From: Sarcomyxa edulis
Taxonomy: Eukaryota; Basidiomycota; Agaricomycetes; Agaricales; Mycenaceae
DNA length: 64,000 nt
NCBI GenBank assembly: GCA_009761415.1
Contig: QUOL01000005.1
Location: forward strand, 744,001 to 808,000
Direction: 5' to 3'
Within the stretch, counting starts at the first letter, position 1. Every line of letters starts with the position of its first letter. Shown here one piece after another: positions 24,415 through 35,381 of the stretch. Both the position numbers and the translations under genes were made by a program. The notes beneath the pieces are model-generated. The model was given only the letters and a program-made list of their open reading frames with translations. It made no database searches and had not been told where the DNA came from.

Positions 24415-25069
24415 TCATTCACTGTTGTCGGCTGCATCCACATCCACGGATCCAATCTTCAGCTCAAGCTCCTTCATCATCCTTTCGTGCTTCCGTTCTC
24501 GCCTCCTTGTCTCTGCGTCCAACTTCTTCATGTTCGTCTCGTGTTCCATCTCCTTCAAGCGAATCTCGATATCCAACTCCTTCATCTTCTTCTCGTGTTC
24601 ATGGACAAGTTCCTGGAGCCTACGGCTGTGTTCTTTCTCCTGTTCTTGTCTCTCTAAATCGATTAGTGCTGAGATATGGCCTGCGTCGAGGTTACTGTCG
24701 GAGATGAGATCGAGACGCGTACGCGTTCCCTGAGGCTCAGTAGCGTCGATCACAGGCTGCACACCACGAGTCGAAGAGTATAGGTAAGCATTTGGAGACA
24801 ATACTGCGCAAATATCAGCTACTGACCGTTATCTCTTCGGGTTGAGAGGCCTTTGAAACCTAAGACGATGCAACAGTCAGGATGTAAATTATCGCAACTT
24901 TGACGTGACGTACCTCGGGAGGTCCCTCCATTTGAACCATTGTGTTGATCAAAGGGCTTTGAGATCTGCTCTCGTCGCTGGAGAGACTGTAATCCACATC
25001 ATCGATGACAATTTCGCCTTCGCTGTCTTCAGATGAAAGCTGGCGAGGCGGCGAGGCGATAGGTATCAT
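24415..25069 (-). CDS. coiled-coil protein, gene model uncertain
   Basis: A first exon from 25069 encodes MIPIASPPRQLSSEDSEGE and an acidic DDVDYSLSSDESRSQS stretch, ending at a GTACGT donor near 24919. A second open segment, 24801-24415, encodes LSPNAYLYSSTRGVQP followed by a long charged coiled coil (RQEQEKEHSRRLQEL, HEKKMKELDIEIRLKEME, ETRRRERKHERMMKEL). Phases of the visible donor and acceptors do not combine cleanly: the only frame-keeping link needs a very short intron, so either a base is wrong or an exon is missed. No family is recognised. It could equally be a decaying gene. Confidence 0.4.
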
Positions 25070-26766
25070 CGTAAGGTGAGATGGCTTTTTCGACGAGATG
25101 GAAAGGTTTCGCGCTGATATCGAACAGTACTTTCACTGTAGAAGAATCAGGAGGAACGATTTATGGTATCTCAAAGACGGACGATGACCGTATGAGGCCT
25201 GATATTCGGATTCCCACGGTCCACCCTCCTCTTGCACACGATGCAACCGAAACTCGTGGATTTGGCCACGACGAGCATATTGAATCAAGGTAGATACAAT
25301 GTACGGTATAAAATTCCAGTGTGACCTCCCACATTTGTCGACTATGGAAGGGTAGATCTACCTTTGATCAATATTGCAGTCCTACAGTCTCCTACTTTAG
25401 TGGTGCATTCGGTCAACATTGGAAGGAACATGATTCAACGTCTGCAGCTCCAAGTCGAGATACCGTCATTGGCGCTTGTGAGACCAAACTCTGAGAAGTG
25501 GTGAGGTCTGGTGAGGTCTGGTGAGGGTGAGGGTGAGGTCGAGCAAGGTCGAGCCTCATCGTGACGAGGTTTATGACCACTACCGGTAATGAAGCCAAAA
25601 TGTGCTCCCAGGAACGCAAAGGCGATCATAAGGTACGCAAGGTAAGGCCATTGGCATATGCATTGGCTCGAGAGGGGAAAAGAGCCAAGTCTCATCGATG
25701 GTGCGCGAGGTGAACGATCTGCCTGTTACCATCGAGACATCCAAAGGAGGTCGCTGGCAATTCGCCGTGAAGTCAGACACGAAGGCGAGCCGCCATGATT
25801 GAAGTTGTCATCAATGTCGTCCTGATAGATCTGGTGAGCATCGAAACCATATTATTTCCTCCCGAAGCTTTGAGTGGCTGCTGACTGGAGTCCAACTGGA
25901 GTCTTGCATTACGGCCAAATGCATGTCGAGTATGAATACAGTGTAATCGACAAAGCCAAGAGACTGTGGTGTACAGCTTCACACTTTGTAAGACGAAAAC
26001 AAGCAGGGACATCTGTCTCGGCGGCCCCCAAAAGAGTCTACAAACCAAGCGTAACGCCGTCAGAGTTGTATACTATACAAACTGAAGATTTATACCCTCT
26101 TTACCGCTGTATATATGACCGCAGCGGCGCAGTTACTGAACTAGCAAAAATTGTAAGTTGGAGTTGCGTGTTGAGTTGAAGCCGAGTCCGGACGGCGTGC
26201 GCACGTGGGGAAGCGTCTAGCCAACAGGATACAACACCAGACTCCGGACTCCGGAGCATTTTTCTCAGAGTCTCTTCCGACTTGTCCTCCGTTCCTCCGA
26301 GCCCTCATGTATAGACTGACTGATCAGTGATTTTGTCTCAAACGCTCATTACAGCTAGCGCTCGGAGCTTTCGAAGGACATAGGCTTGGTATCAAGTCCG
26401 CCCGGGACCGGATACTCGGGGTATACGACTCAGAGCAAAGGACGTGTCTCGCCGTCAACGGGCAGGATGAGGATTCTCCCAAAAAAAAACTTCCGCTTTC
26501 GATGATTCTTCAGCAAACATTTCTGGGGTGGCGAACTGTGGATTCAAATGGACCCGATCGCTCTACGTTATTTGGGCCTTCATATTGGTCGAAAATAATT
26601 GTACCCTCTTTCGACCACCCTTGTGTACTCCGGAGTCCGGTCTCATTCTCCATTGGAACCCTACTTCTCTCGTACTCCTTCTTGCGATGCCTTGAACGAA
26701 AATTTCAAAGGTCGCTCCGCAGATCTTGTGGACGTTTTCAAGGGTACGAAAATCATGTCTCCAAGC
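25070..26766. other. gene-poor region
   Basis: A simple direct repeat of GTGAGGTCTG is seen at about 25500-25545. No recognisable coding region was found on either strand. Confidence 0.4.
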
Positions 26767-26776
26767 GTATAAATAC
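26767..26776 (+). promoter_or_regulatory. TATA box of the small secreted protein gene
   Basis: CGTATAAATA lies about 140 bp before the ATG at 26911, in front of a pyrimidine-rich stretch. This fits a fungal core promoter with a 5' leader of roughly 100 nt. It is the clearest TATA box in this part of the window. Confidence 0.5.
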
Positions 26777-26910
26777 TGGGGGATTTTGATGTGGAAAAGG
26801 CCTTGTGCATATCCCCCGTTTGCATATACATCCCCGTCTCAGCATTTCTGCTATCGACACTCGACTTCTACAGTCCACCACCACAGTTCTTTTTACCTGA
26901 CTATACAAAG

Positions 26911-27456
26911 ATGTCTTCATACTCCTTCCTTTTCATTGCTTTCTTCGCCATTGTGGCAATTGCTTTTGCTACCCCAGCCGTTGAGAAACGTCGCTCTGGA
27001 CAGGTTAGTGCTTTCACTGTATACCATGTTGAGCTGTTTTCCAACGCGATCCAACTTTCAGGGTACCTACTTCGAAGTCGGTCTCGGTAACTGTGGCCAG
27101 ACCAATGTCGATACCGATATGATTGTCGCACTTGCTACGACCACCTACGCCAGTGGCGCTCACTGTGGAGACGTACGTTCAACTATCCTCTCCTGATTTC
27201 TTTTGATCATGAACTTACACACTTGTCCATCTAATAGAAAGTCACGATTAAGAGCAACGGCAAGACCCATACCGCCACTGTTCGTGACTCTTGCGTCGGG
27301 TGCGATGCTGGAGACCTCGGTATGTTTAAATATATCTTGACCCGATAGAGACCAGACATACTGACCTTCTACTCAATAGACATGTCGCCTTCTCTCTTCG
27401 AGAAATTCGCTGACCTCGACGTCGGCGTCATCGACATCACCTGGAGCTTCGTCTGA
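26911..27456 (+). CDS. small secreted double-psi beta-barrel (RlpA/expansin-like) protein, 120 aa
   Basis: Exons 26911-27003, 27062-27172, 27238-27319 and 27380-27456 sum to 121 codons. Residues 1 to about 21 are a signal peptide (MSSYSFLFIAFFAIVAIAFA), followed by a KR processing site (VEKRR). The mature part has GTYFEVGLGNCGQTN, GAHCGDKVTI, VRDSCVGCDAGDLDMSPSLF and a terminal VGVIDITWSFV. This is the standard pattern of single-domain RlpA-like/expansin-like secreted proteins common in basidiomycetes; four cysteines fit two disulphides. Related proteins act at the cell wall or as protease inhibitors; which applies here is unknown. Confidence 0.9.
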
Positions 27457-28617
27457 TCGGATTGATTCCGATCTCGAAAATCCAAACTTTCTTCAACGAG
27501 AACCATCCCCCTCCTATCCTATCGATATCCCACCCTTATTTATTCTTCCTCGAGCGTGCTCAGGATCACCTACCTCACTCTCGTGTAAAAATATCAGACA
27601 GACAAGTGCTGCGTCTGATCATCTATATCATCTAGTAGTTCTGTATCGATTATACGTATATGTATCCGTTATTATTATTGCTCGCTGTTCACATCCGATA
27701 TCAAACCCTTCGTTTTGATGTCCGTGAGATTGGAATTGCCAGTGGACGATCTATTGTGATCACAATGTTGCATGATCGACTCCGTCCGGGTTTCTCTCGA
27801 TTCCGCCCATCAATTCCGCCAAAACATACCGATGCTCTATTGTTTCTTGCAACTCCTCGTGCTGATTGACAATGACAACGCCGACTTACTTTTTCTCCTA
27901 TGAACCTTGAATGGTCGTGAACGTCGGGACGAGGTCGACTACCACGGCCGTTGCCGTTCTGTCCATTATTGATCACGATGCTCCGTCGACGTCTTTCAAG
28001 TTGCCCAGCCTAGATGTCTGTCAAAACAGTGGATTAACCTTTCCGAATCGCAAAACGGTAAACAGTCAAGGGACGTCACCCACCGACAAGTAGGCTCCGA
28101 CTCCATATCCAAGATCTCGGTGAGTGTGAGCCACCTTGTTGGAGCCCCATCACTTGCCCTTCCCCACCGCCGCCACAGCATTGTCTCTTTTTTAATTTCC
28201 CGGCAGACATGATCATGCTCGTCATTGTTGGAAGAGATCCAGAATGCTAGATAGGCAACTTACAGCACAGGGACGACCGCACCAGGTAATAGTTGCCTTT
28301 TCGGTGTGCAAAGTTTACCTCCAAAGAGGGTTCGCGCCGGCCATGGTTCTTTCGAAGTTCCAGCCGTGAAAGTTTCCCATCGACCTGCCTGTACGTGCAT
28401 CTATCCTTGTTTTCTTATTTTGTCCTTGTTCGTACAAGAACACGTTGCAGCAACGGCTCAACTAGTATTGCGAGTGAAAGGGAAAGTCACAGTATAGGTG
28501 CGCACAATTGTCTTGAGATTTGATTACGAACAATGTTTTGATGCTGGATAAATGCTTCCGCTGGACCTACACGCCGACAGGGTTTCATTTCAGATTCTAG
28601 AGACCGCTGCGACAAAC
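27457..28617. other. intergenic, no gene recognised
   Basis: The first ~200 bp is presumed 3' untranslated DNA of the secreted protein gene. The remainder has only short ORFs without features. Confidence 0.4.
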
Positions 28618-28717
28618 CGGATTTATGGTCGTGTGGTATATAAACCAGCCCAGTGATTCCCTTACTCTTGCCGCCGCATTTCGCCAAGAAGTCGTTCCAG
28701 CAGAACAATACCTGAGC

Positions 28718-29701
28718 ATGCAGCAATTCCCCTTCAACGATCTCTCCACCGAGCTAGCACTCGAGATAATTCGCTTCGCATGCGCCCCCGATCCCCAAAT
28801 TGAACTCACCAAGCCACGACCATACTATGCCACTGCTCTCGCGCTTTCTTCCGTCTCCCACGCAGTCCGCCGTGCAGCTATGCCACATCTCCTCCATACC
28901 GTCATCCTCATTTCTGCAGACCACGTCCTGGCGTTCATCGAAACCATAGCCCTACAAACCCATCACCGTCAGAGCCACTCTCCCCTTGGGCTCGACTACA
29001 CAATACTTGTGCGCAGATTCTGGAGTACAGAATGCTGGGAACCCCTGGTCGAGGAGTCCCCAGACAATCCACTGAATTATAGCGCACTATACGAGATAAT
29101 GCGCTGCACCGACTCGCTCGGGCTAAACTTCCGTTCACTGCATTTGCTGTACAACGGTCTAGAGAGCGCGAGCGCCAATCCCGAGGTGGATTGGACATGC
29201 AAAAAAGTGACTTTTGCAGGGGATTTTTGGAGGTGGTCTCCTTTGACGAGTAGTCATCAAGGATTGACTTACCTTGGGCAACTTACGCATCTTGTGGTTT
29301 GGATCCCCGACAATAGGACCGACCCCATCGCTCCTGAGGAGTCGCCTCTACCGAAGTGGGTGCAATCGATACCACTCGGTAGTATGCCGAATCTTACGCA
29401 TTTCGCCGTTCCGCTTTTGACGAATCGGGCAAAATTCGAAAGTCGACGGTCCCTGCTTATTTACGCACCGACTGAGATGCTCGTGTATATGAGGGAGAAT
29501 CCGAAACGGGAGCCGAGTCCATTTAAGCAGTGGGTATGGAGTAGAGATCCGCTCGCGTATGGGGTCGTCGTGCGGCTTCGTGTGGAAGTCACTCGTGTGC
29601 CGAATGTACCTGAGAATTTGGATTGGGAGAGGGCGTTCGTTGGAGATGAATGCGAAAAAATTTGGGCAAGGGCGGAAGATATTCTGAATCGTAGAGTCTG
29701 A
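28718..29701 (+). CDS. single-exon F-box-like protein, about 327 aa
   Basis: The frame is open from 28625, but a TATATAAA box at about 28637 lies inside that extension, so I prefer the ATG at 28718 (MQQFPFNDLSTELALEII). FNDLSTELALEIIRFAC is an F-box-like helix pair. RPYYATALALSSVSHAVRRAAMPHLLHTVIL is the typical second half of agaricomycete F-box-type proteins. The rest (LTHLVVWIPDN, SMPNLTHFAVPLL) looks like weak leucine-rich repeats. Such proteins recruit substrates to SCF ubiquitin ligases; the substrate is unknown. The frame is intact and ends at 29701. Confidence 0.7.
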   Translation: MQQFPFNDLSTELALEIIRFACAPDPQIELTKPRPYYATALALSSVSHAVRRAAMPHLLHTVILISADHVLAFIETIALQTHHRQSHSPLGLDYTILVRRFWSTECWEPLVEESPDNPLNYSALYEIMRCTDSLGLNFRSLHLLYNGLESASANPEVDWTCKKVTFAGDFWRWSPLTSSHQGLTYLGQLTHLVVWIPDNRTDPIAPEESPLPKWVQSIPLGSMPNLTHFAVPLLTNRAKFESRRSLLIYAPTEMLVYMRENPKREPSPFKQWVWSRDPLAYGVVVRLRVEVTRVPNVPENLDWERAFVGDECEKIWARAEDILNRRV

Positions 29702-30293
29702 TGGGTGTGCTCTGATTACCAGGAGAGAAAGGAAGTTCGGTAACGACGTCAAAAGTTTTACGCACGCACCGAATTAATGTCATTCACCACTTTCTTTTTG
29801 GAGTAAGCGTCAGGGGGACGAGCAGCACAATGGCCTTTCGTAGCCACTGCAATGAAACCACGAAACCACGAAGACTCCGAGATGCTAGGATAACAGGTCA
29901 GAACTGTGTCGTCCTCAACAAGTACTTATGGCATACACTGTACGGGAATTGGTACGGATCCAATAATTTTTGTTCAAGCACTGCGTGTGTCTCGATTCTA
30001 GATATAGACGCCACATACCTACGTCGAATATAAAATGTCGAATGATGAGCGCCCGCTCGATATAAGTACTGGTATCCTGAGCTCTGTGATGTGGATCGAC
30101 TTGGAACGTCCAGGTGATGCATGTTAGCTGTGTCCAGTAGATCAAGTATGATGAACGATAGAATCCAGAGGTTGGAACTTGAGGAATACATCCTCGACGA
30201 TGCACTGACATGCAAAAGAAATTAAATTCACGATCGAGCCGATTCGGCATCGCCTGCAAGGAACCTGCAAGCTCCTGCAAGTTCCCTCTTTAA
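29702..30293. other. intergenic, no gene recognised
   Basis: Near 30255-30285 CTGCAAG-type words repeat three times just ahead of the BTB pseudogene. Nothing else is seen. Confidence 0.4.
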
Positions 30294-31086
30294 ATGACTG
30301 CTTTATCGGTCAGTACTCCCCAGGACGGAACCATGCTTGTATCCACTCCGAAAGAGAACCCCGGGTTGGGGGGCGACTCGCTGGGCGATGAAGAAAGCAA
30401 GCCTTCGATTGTACACTCAACAGATGTATGGTACCACGATTTGACCACGATGGCGGCGTGGTCATCCAAGCTGGTCGTACCCAATTTCGCGTTCATCGGA
30501 GCATCCTCACCAAGCACTCTCTGAAGCTCGAGGAGATGATGATGGTCGAAGAAGAGAAGAAAGCAGATGGATTTCCCGTGCTACATGTATCCGACTCAGT
30601 CGAAGACATGAGACATCTGCTGAAGGCCCTTTATGATTGAAGGTGAGTTTTGTTGTTCACTCGTGGATGTATCTAGCATACGATGACTTGGCATCATAGG
30701 TACTTTCAAAAAGAGATACCACTGCCCTTTGAGGCGATTTCATCCATGGTGAGACTTGAAAAAAATACGAAATCGCATTTATATACGATGAGGCGGTGGC
30801 ACGACTCACCTCCGAATTCCCTGCTACTCTGGAGCTGTATGATGCGAATCCAGACGATTTGTCAATGACCGACAAGTCGAGTTCTCCCAGCAGTCTCTAC
30901 TTTGATATCATAACGCTGGCTCGCGAAACCGACAACCTATCAATTCTGCCACTGACATTTTACAATTTCATCGTGTCTAACGATATGGAAATCCTTGGTT
31001 TAGAGGCCGTCCGTCTTGCACAGACGAAATACACTTTCAGCTGGCTGGCTGATAACACGCTCCTTCCGAGGGATGCCATTCCTTGA
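30294..31086 (+). pseudogene. BTB/POZ-domain gene with three disabling lesions
   Basis: Separate frames encode PSIVHSTDVWYHD, then DGGVVIQAGRTQFRVHRSIL and KHSLKLEEMM (the BTB signature), then LKALYD, RYFQKEIPLPFEAISSM, and finally ARLTSEFPATLELYDANP. Lesion 1: an 11-bp tandem duplication (ACCACGATTTG followed by ACCACGAT, 30433-30451) breaks the frame; removing one copy restores WYHDGGVVIQ. Lesion 2: an in-frame TGA at 30638-30640 just before a good intron (30643-30699). Lesion 3: a one-base loss, or two-base gain, in the A-run at about 30759-30765. Agaricomycete genomes carry many such BTB genes. This copy is not functional as read. Confidence 0.8.
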
Positions 31087-31684
31087 GAGCCTGTAGTCGC
31101 TTTGAATCTTCCCAGATCACCCGATTTTGGAAGCCTCCTGCCCGTCTCGCTGCCATCGCGTCTTGAAGTTATCTCCGGGAAGAAGGGAAATGCACGTTGT
31201 GCCGACATTGTAAAAACCCAGCCAGACTAGCTCACGAAAAGGGCAGACGGCAGGTCTGGGACAAGTTACCTACTTTCTTTCGCCTGCCAGAATGGCAAAA
31301 TTTGAAACCACCTCGTATGAGCTAGTGAGCCAATCGTATCTCAACTTCTGCAGGTTACGCTCACCTTTTTTGTAAAGTGTATCATTCGTGTGCATATGTG
31401 TCATCCCTTAGACTCTTCAAGCTTAACAAATACTCGTACGTTCTGAGACTGAAAGATTTTGAAGTAGTTTCGTTCATGAAATTGCGATTTCCTCTCTTGT
31501 AAACTCACATTAACAGCTTGTCAATAGCAGTATTCGTATATCTATTCGTGTCTACTCAGTACGTCTAATTGCCGCTTCTTCTTGTTGTCACGAAGGCCAC
31601 GCAGCAACAGCGAGGCAGGCCGAAGGTAAGTATATCTACGTATACTGACTACGTCCCTGTCATAGTCCTGCACCTCTCACCGCC
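31087..31684. other. intergenic, no gene recognised
   Basis: Only short ORFs are seen. The end of this interval must carry the promoter of the coiled-coil gene. Confidence 0.4.
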
Positions 31685-32759
31685 ATGTCGACAACAACAA
31701 CCGAAGGCACAGTCACACCACGCCCCCGGCAAAATGTCCAGGGCGTTCATCCTGACACTCTCGCGATTCAATCCCTGTTGGGAGCTATGCAGAGTACTAT
31801 CGGAAGCCTGTGAGTGTGCGAACGTTAAGATTGGACGATGCTGACGGTGGACAGTGGTCAAACCTTTGAAACGTTGAATTCACAATCTTCGAAGATGATG
31901 TCTCTAGGACCATCGCAGGTACGTGACATACATTTGTGCAGAGTATGAGCGCGTTCATTGTCAACACCTACAGAAAGACACTTTGGCCCAAATCGAAGTC
32001 CTGCGGCGGGATATTCATGAGCAGAGAGACAAGCAGTCGAAGAGGATTACAGAAATGAAAGACTTCCTCTGGGAAAAGCTCCAGGCGCAGATCGTGGACC
32101 ACATGAGGTACTTCGTATTTCTCTCGAACACTCTGTATCTCATATATCCAAAACTTCGTTAATCTAGGGAACAAATCCGCGCACAAATCAAGGATGAAAT
32201 AGTGACGCAGGTAGCGCAACAGGTGGAAGCCCAGATTACGGAGCATATCCCCGTACCGTTGCAACAGCAGTCGGAAGAAAATAAACGGCAATTGAATGAA
32301 GTGCAGATATCTTTGGCGAACTCGTGAGTGTCTTGTCCACGATTATAGAAAGATTTCTGACGGTTAGTTTGTATAATTAGGAAAGCGAGGAGCGCCAACT
32401 CGAATTTACACCTGAGTTACTTAGACGAGCCGTTGGAAGTCGTCTTGAAAGCCGATGGAACAAAGAGCGAGTTCTTCCCTGCTGATTTAAGGTCGCTGTT
32501 CTCCTATGATCGTACGTATACATTGAAAGCAACCCGCTGCTCCAGTGAATATCCATACTCACATCGATGTCAGTGGAATGGGCACGGAAGCTGGTCAAAG
32601 ACTACGGACTGGATGACGACGAGGTCCTGGAGGTCAACTTCAATAGGTTCATCTCTCACGTCGGTACGTGTCGCAGTTTACAGAGTGTTGGGTCTGAAGT
32701 TGACCTTGGGATCATCTTCAGGCATCCAATTTCAGCTCATCATACTTCCTGGTGCATAG
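31685..32759 (+). CDS. hypothetical coiled-coil protein, 245 aa, 7 exons
   Basis: Exons 31685-31809, 31855-31918, 31974-32107, 32168-32323, 32381-32511, 32574-32663 and 32722-32759 sum to 246 codons. The N-terminus is MSTTTTEGTVTPRPRQNVQG. A helical, charged middle follows (QIEVLRRDIHEQRDKQSKRI, EQIRAQIKDEIVTQVAQQVE), which should form a coiled coil. The C-terminal part reads LDEPLEVVLKADGTKSEFFP, LEWARKLVKDYGLDDDEVLE and ends FQLIILPGA. I do not recognise the family; the compact C-terminal domain may be specific to agaricomycetes. All seven introns/exons agree in phase, so the gene appears intact. Confidence 0.7.
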
Positions 32760-32960
32760 CTTCCGAATATTGGATCCTCATTACCGAGTGCCAGTACATG
32801 TATCGAAATTGTAAATAGGGATAAATATCTTGAAGAAGTGGCAATGCGAAGCCGAGAAGGATCTGGAGGTCGAGGCTGACAAAACACTTGAATATTAGTC
32901 GAACTGATAAGTGGGTCAAGTTGAGATTAAGCAAGGCCACTCACCCGTCGCGAATCAAAT

Positions 32961-33656
32961 CTATGTGGTATATCCTTCATAACACCACTTGGCAGGTCTT
33001 TCAGTGTCGAGTACTTTTCCAATGACATAGATGATCAGCTTCTCGTCCCGTTCGACCAACCGGCGGACCCCACGGTCGTAGTTGCTGTACATAGCAAAGG
33101 CGAATATCCCGTCCAAGCCAGTCGCGGGTCTAATGGTGATGACGTGCTTGCATAGCAGCGTGAAATACTTTGCTATATTGCGTCCTGCCTTCCGGATACT
33201 TGCTAGGCAGCTATCGTATCGTTCATCTTCGTCCTCTCCATCGATAGCTTGGATGGGGATCTTGAGGCGCAATGCGCAACGGATGATCTCCTCGGCGTAA
33301 AGTGGAATACCAAAATTAAGTGTGGACCGTGTATAATCAGGAATGTAATCAGGAATGTCGATGGCTCCTTCGTCCGGTGGCACTCTGAGGTAAGTTGATC
33401 TAAGGGCGCTTGAGGGATCCCTTTGTCGGGGGAGAATGGAGTCTGAAAAGATCCTTGAGTGACTGACGCAGATGATATATATAGTTTACGAACATACTCG
33501 CAGCTTTCGATGGGCCTCATCGATTTCCTCGTACGGCTTCATGTCTACACTGAGAGGCTCCTGAGGGGTTTTGGGAAGAGTATCCACGAAGGATATGTTG
33601 TTCTCTATGTCTTCGGCGCGTACGCGCTCATATTCTTCTTCGGACATGCGAGGCAT
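32961..33656 (-). pseudogene. family A copy 1, frameshifted
   Basis: Exons 33656-33498 and 33442-32961. Compared with the intact copy at 34069, exon 2 has a 7-bp deletion (DQLPIYLRV region reduced to GATCAACTTACCTC) and a 12-bp in-frame duplication giving IPDYIPDY. Lengths agree exactly: 477 + 12 - 7 = 482. The net effect is a frameshift after about residue 70, so the conserved C-terminal part (FGIPLYAEEIIRCALRLKIP...YSNYDRG) is out of frame. It is otherwise well conserved, so the lesion is recent, or is a sequencing error. Confidence 0.75.
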
Positions 33657-34068
33657 ACCAGGAAAGATTGAGTGGCGGAACGGTTGTTTATGTCGAGGAT
33701 GACGATATTAAGGTCCAGTTTTGACTTCGCTGAAGCGTTAGCGTTGAGAATCTGATGTCCTCTTTGTAGCAAACGGTCCACTATATCACTTGTGAATATC
33801 TATACAATGCTTTAAGACGCGTAACAGAAGTCAGAAGGAAGATAATTAAAAGTAACGGCTGGATAGGTAACTAACACTAGGCCAAGTACAGCGAAATAGC
33901 GTCTGCTAACATTGTAGCCGTAACATAAATAAAGATACTGATCATACGAGAAGAGGAGAGATCGTACAACAAAAGAAAGAGGCATTGACAACCTAGATAT
34001 AGTCCAAGCTGAGTGATGCAAGGAAAATGCAGAATGAAGCTTGGCCACTCACCAATCTCGATTCAAAC

Positions 34069-34764
34069 CTATGTAGTGTATCCTTCAAAGTACCACTTGG
34101 CGGGTTTTTGAGTCCCTAATATTTTTCCAATAACATCAATGATCAGCTTCTCGTCCCGTTCCTCCACACAACGGTCTCCACGGTCGTAATTGCTGTACAT
34201 AGCAAATACGAATATGCCATCCAAGCCAGCCGCAAGTCTGAACGTGATAACGTGGTTGCATACCACGGTGATATACCTGGCTATGTTGCGTCCTGTCTGC
34301 CGGATACTTGCCAAGCAGCTGTCATATCTTCTATCTTCATCATCTCCGTCGATGGGTTTGATAGGGATTTTGAGACGCAGAGCGCAACGGATGATTTCCT
34401 CGGCGTATAGCGGGATACCAAAGTTAAGGGTAGATCGTGTATAATTGGGGATATGGATAGCACCCTCGTCTGGCGGCACTCTGAGATAAATGGGTAGTTG
34501 GTCCAAAGGTGCGTTAGGAGATTCGTCTTTGGGTGAAAAAGGCGTCTGTAACATGATCATTGAGAATCGACACTGATGAAATATATAACTTAGACGAACT
34601 CTCAATTCTCGATGAGTCTCATCAAAGTCTTTGTAGGGCTTCATGTCTATACCAAGAGGCTCCTGAGGGGCTTTGGGAAGAGCATCTACGAAGGCCATGA
34701 TTCTCTTGACGTCTGCAACGCGTAGGAGTTCATAATCTTCGTCGGATTGTGTTTGGGGAGCCAT
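34069..34764 (-). CDS. family A copy 2, unknown function, 213 aa
   Basis: Exons 34764-34600 and 34545-34069 (214 codons). Conserved features of the family: an N-terminal E/D-Y-E-x-x-R helix (DEDYELLRVADVKRIMAFVD), ALPKAPQEP, DMKPYKDFDE and a fixed intron after L-R. Exon 2 has APLDQLPIYLRVPPDEGAI, STLNFGIPLYAEEIIRCALR, RYDSCLASIRQTGRNIARY, LAAGLDGIFVFAMYSNYDRG, ERDEKLIIDVIGKILGT and the terminal PAKWYFEGYTT. No signal peptide, membrane segment or known motif is visible; it reads as a compact soluble alpha/beta protein. A TATATAA box lies 85-90 bp upstream on this strand (about 34847-34853). It is divergently paired with the family B gene at 35382. Confidence 0.75.
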   Translation of the reverse strand: MAPQTQSDEDYELLRVADVKRIMAFVDALPKAPQEPLGIDMKPYKDFDETHRELRVRLSYIFHQCRFSMIMLQTPFSPKDESPNAPLDQLPIYLRVPPDEGAIHIPNYTRSTLNFGIPLYAEEIIRCALRLKIPIKPIDGDDEDRRYDSCLASIRQTGRNIARYITVVCNHVITFRLAAGLDGIFVFAMYSNYDRGDRCVEERDEKLIIDVIGKILGTQKPAKWYFEGYTT

Positions 34765-35381
34765 GAGAGAAGACGATGAGTAGATGCTGATAGATACAGT
34801 GATGTCCAGATATAAGAACGCGTTATGTTAGTTATCCGGAGGGGGGTATATAAGAGCTGAGAGAAAGTCGTCGACGCGACGTCCTGGCTCGTCCTGGTCT
34901 GGGAATTGACGGTGGCTTTCAACGGGCTTCGATTGTTCGTGATGTACCCACGCTCGCGTGCCGGTCGGCAACACTTGAATTTCAAAAACGCGTTGTCAGC
35001 ATGACCGCGACGCGCATGCCATCCTATGTCTTCCTGGGTTCACCAAGGGTCCACCCCGTACGATACATATGGTCGTCGTCCAATTTTCTACCGACCAGTG
35101 CGGACCTTTTTCTTGACGTCCTGACTCCTGATTATCTCTCCAGAAGATCGTGTGTCTATTGAACGGAATCAGAACGCAATTGTCAAGAAATTGTAATTCG
35201 GCCTGCTTCCTGACTCGTCTCCACTGTTCTCCTTTGTTTCTAGACGTCTATGGACATCCGAATCTTGCGTTCCCATTCTAATCGTCCATTAGGAATGGAC
35301 GACCTCGGTATGATGGGACATGATATATATTCTCTCTAGTCCTGGCGATATGAGTAGTATAGCTCTCATTGATCTCCCCCA
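34765..35381. promoter_or_regulatory. divergent promoter region A2/B1
   Basis: This 617-bp region separates the ATGs of A2 (minus) and B1 (plus). It has a TATA box near each end (about 34850 for A2, 35324-35330 for B1). A block around 34918-35015 (GCTTCGATTGTTCGTGATGT, ACCCACG, CCGGTCGGCA, ACGCGTTG, ATGACCGCGACGCG) recurs in the A5/B2 promoter. Next to the B TATA box, GACGACCTCGG...GGGACATGATATATA resembles TACGACCTCCGG...GCGACAATATATA of B2. Confidence 0.65.
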
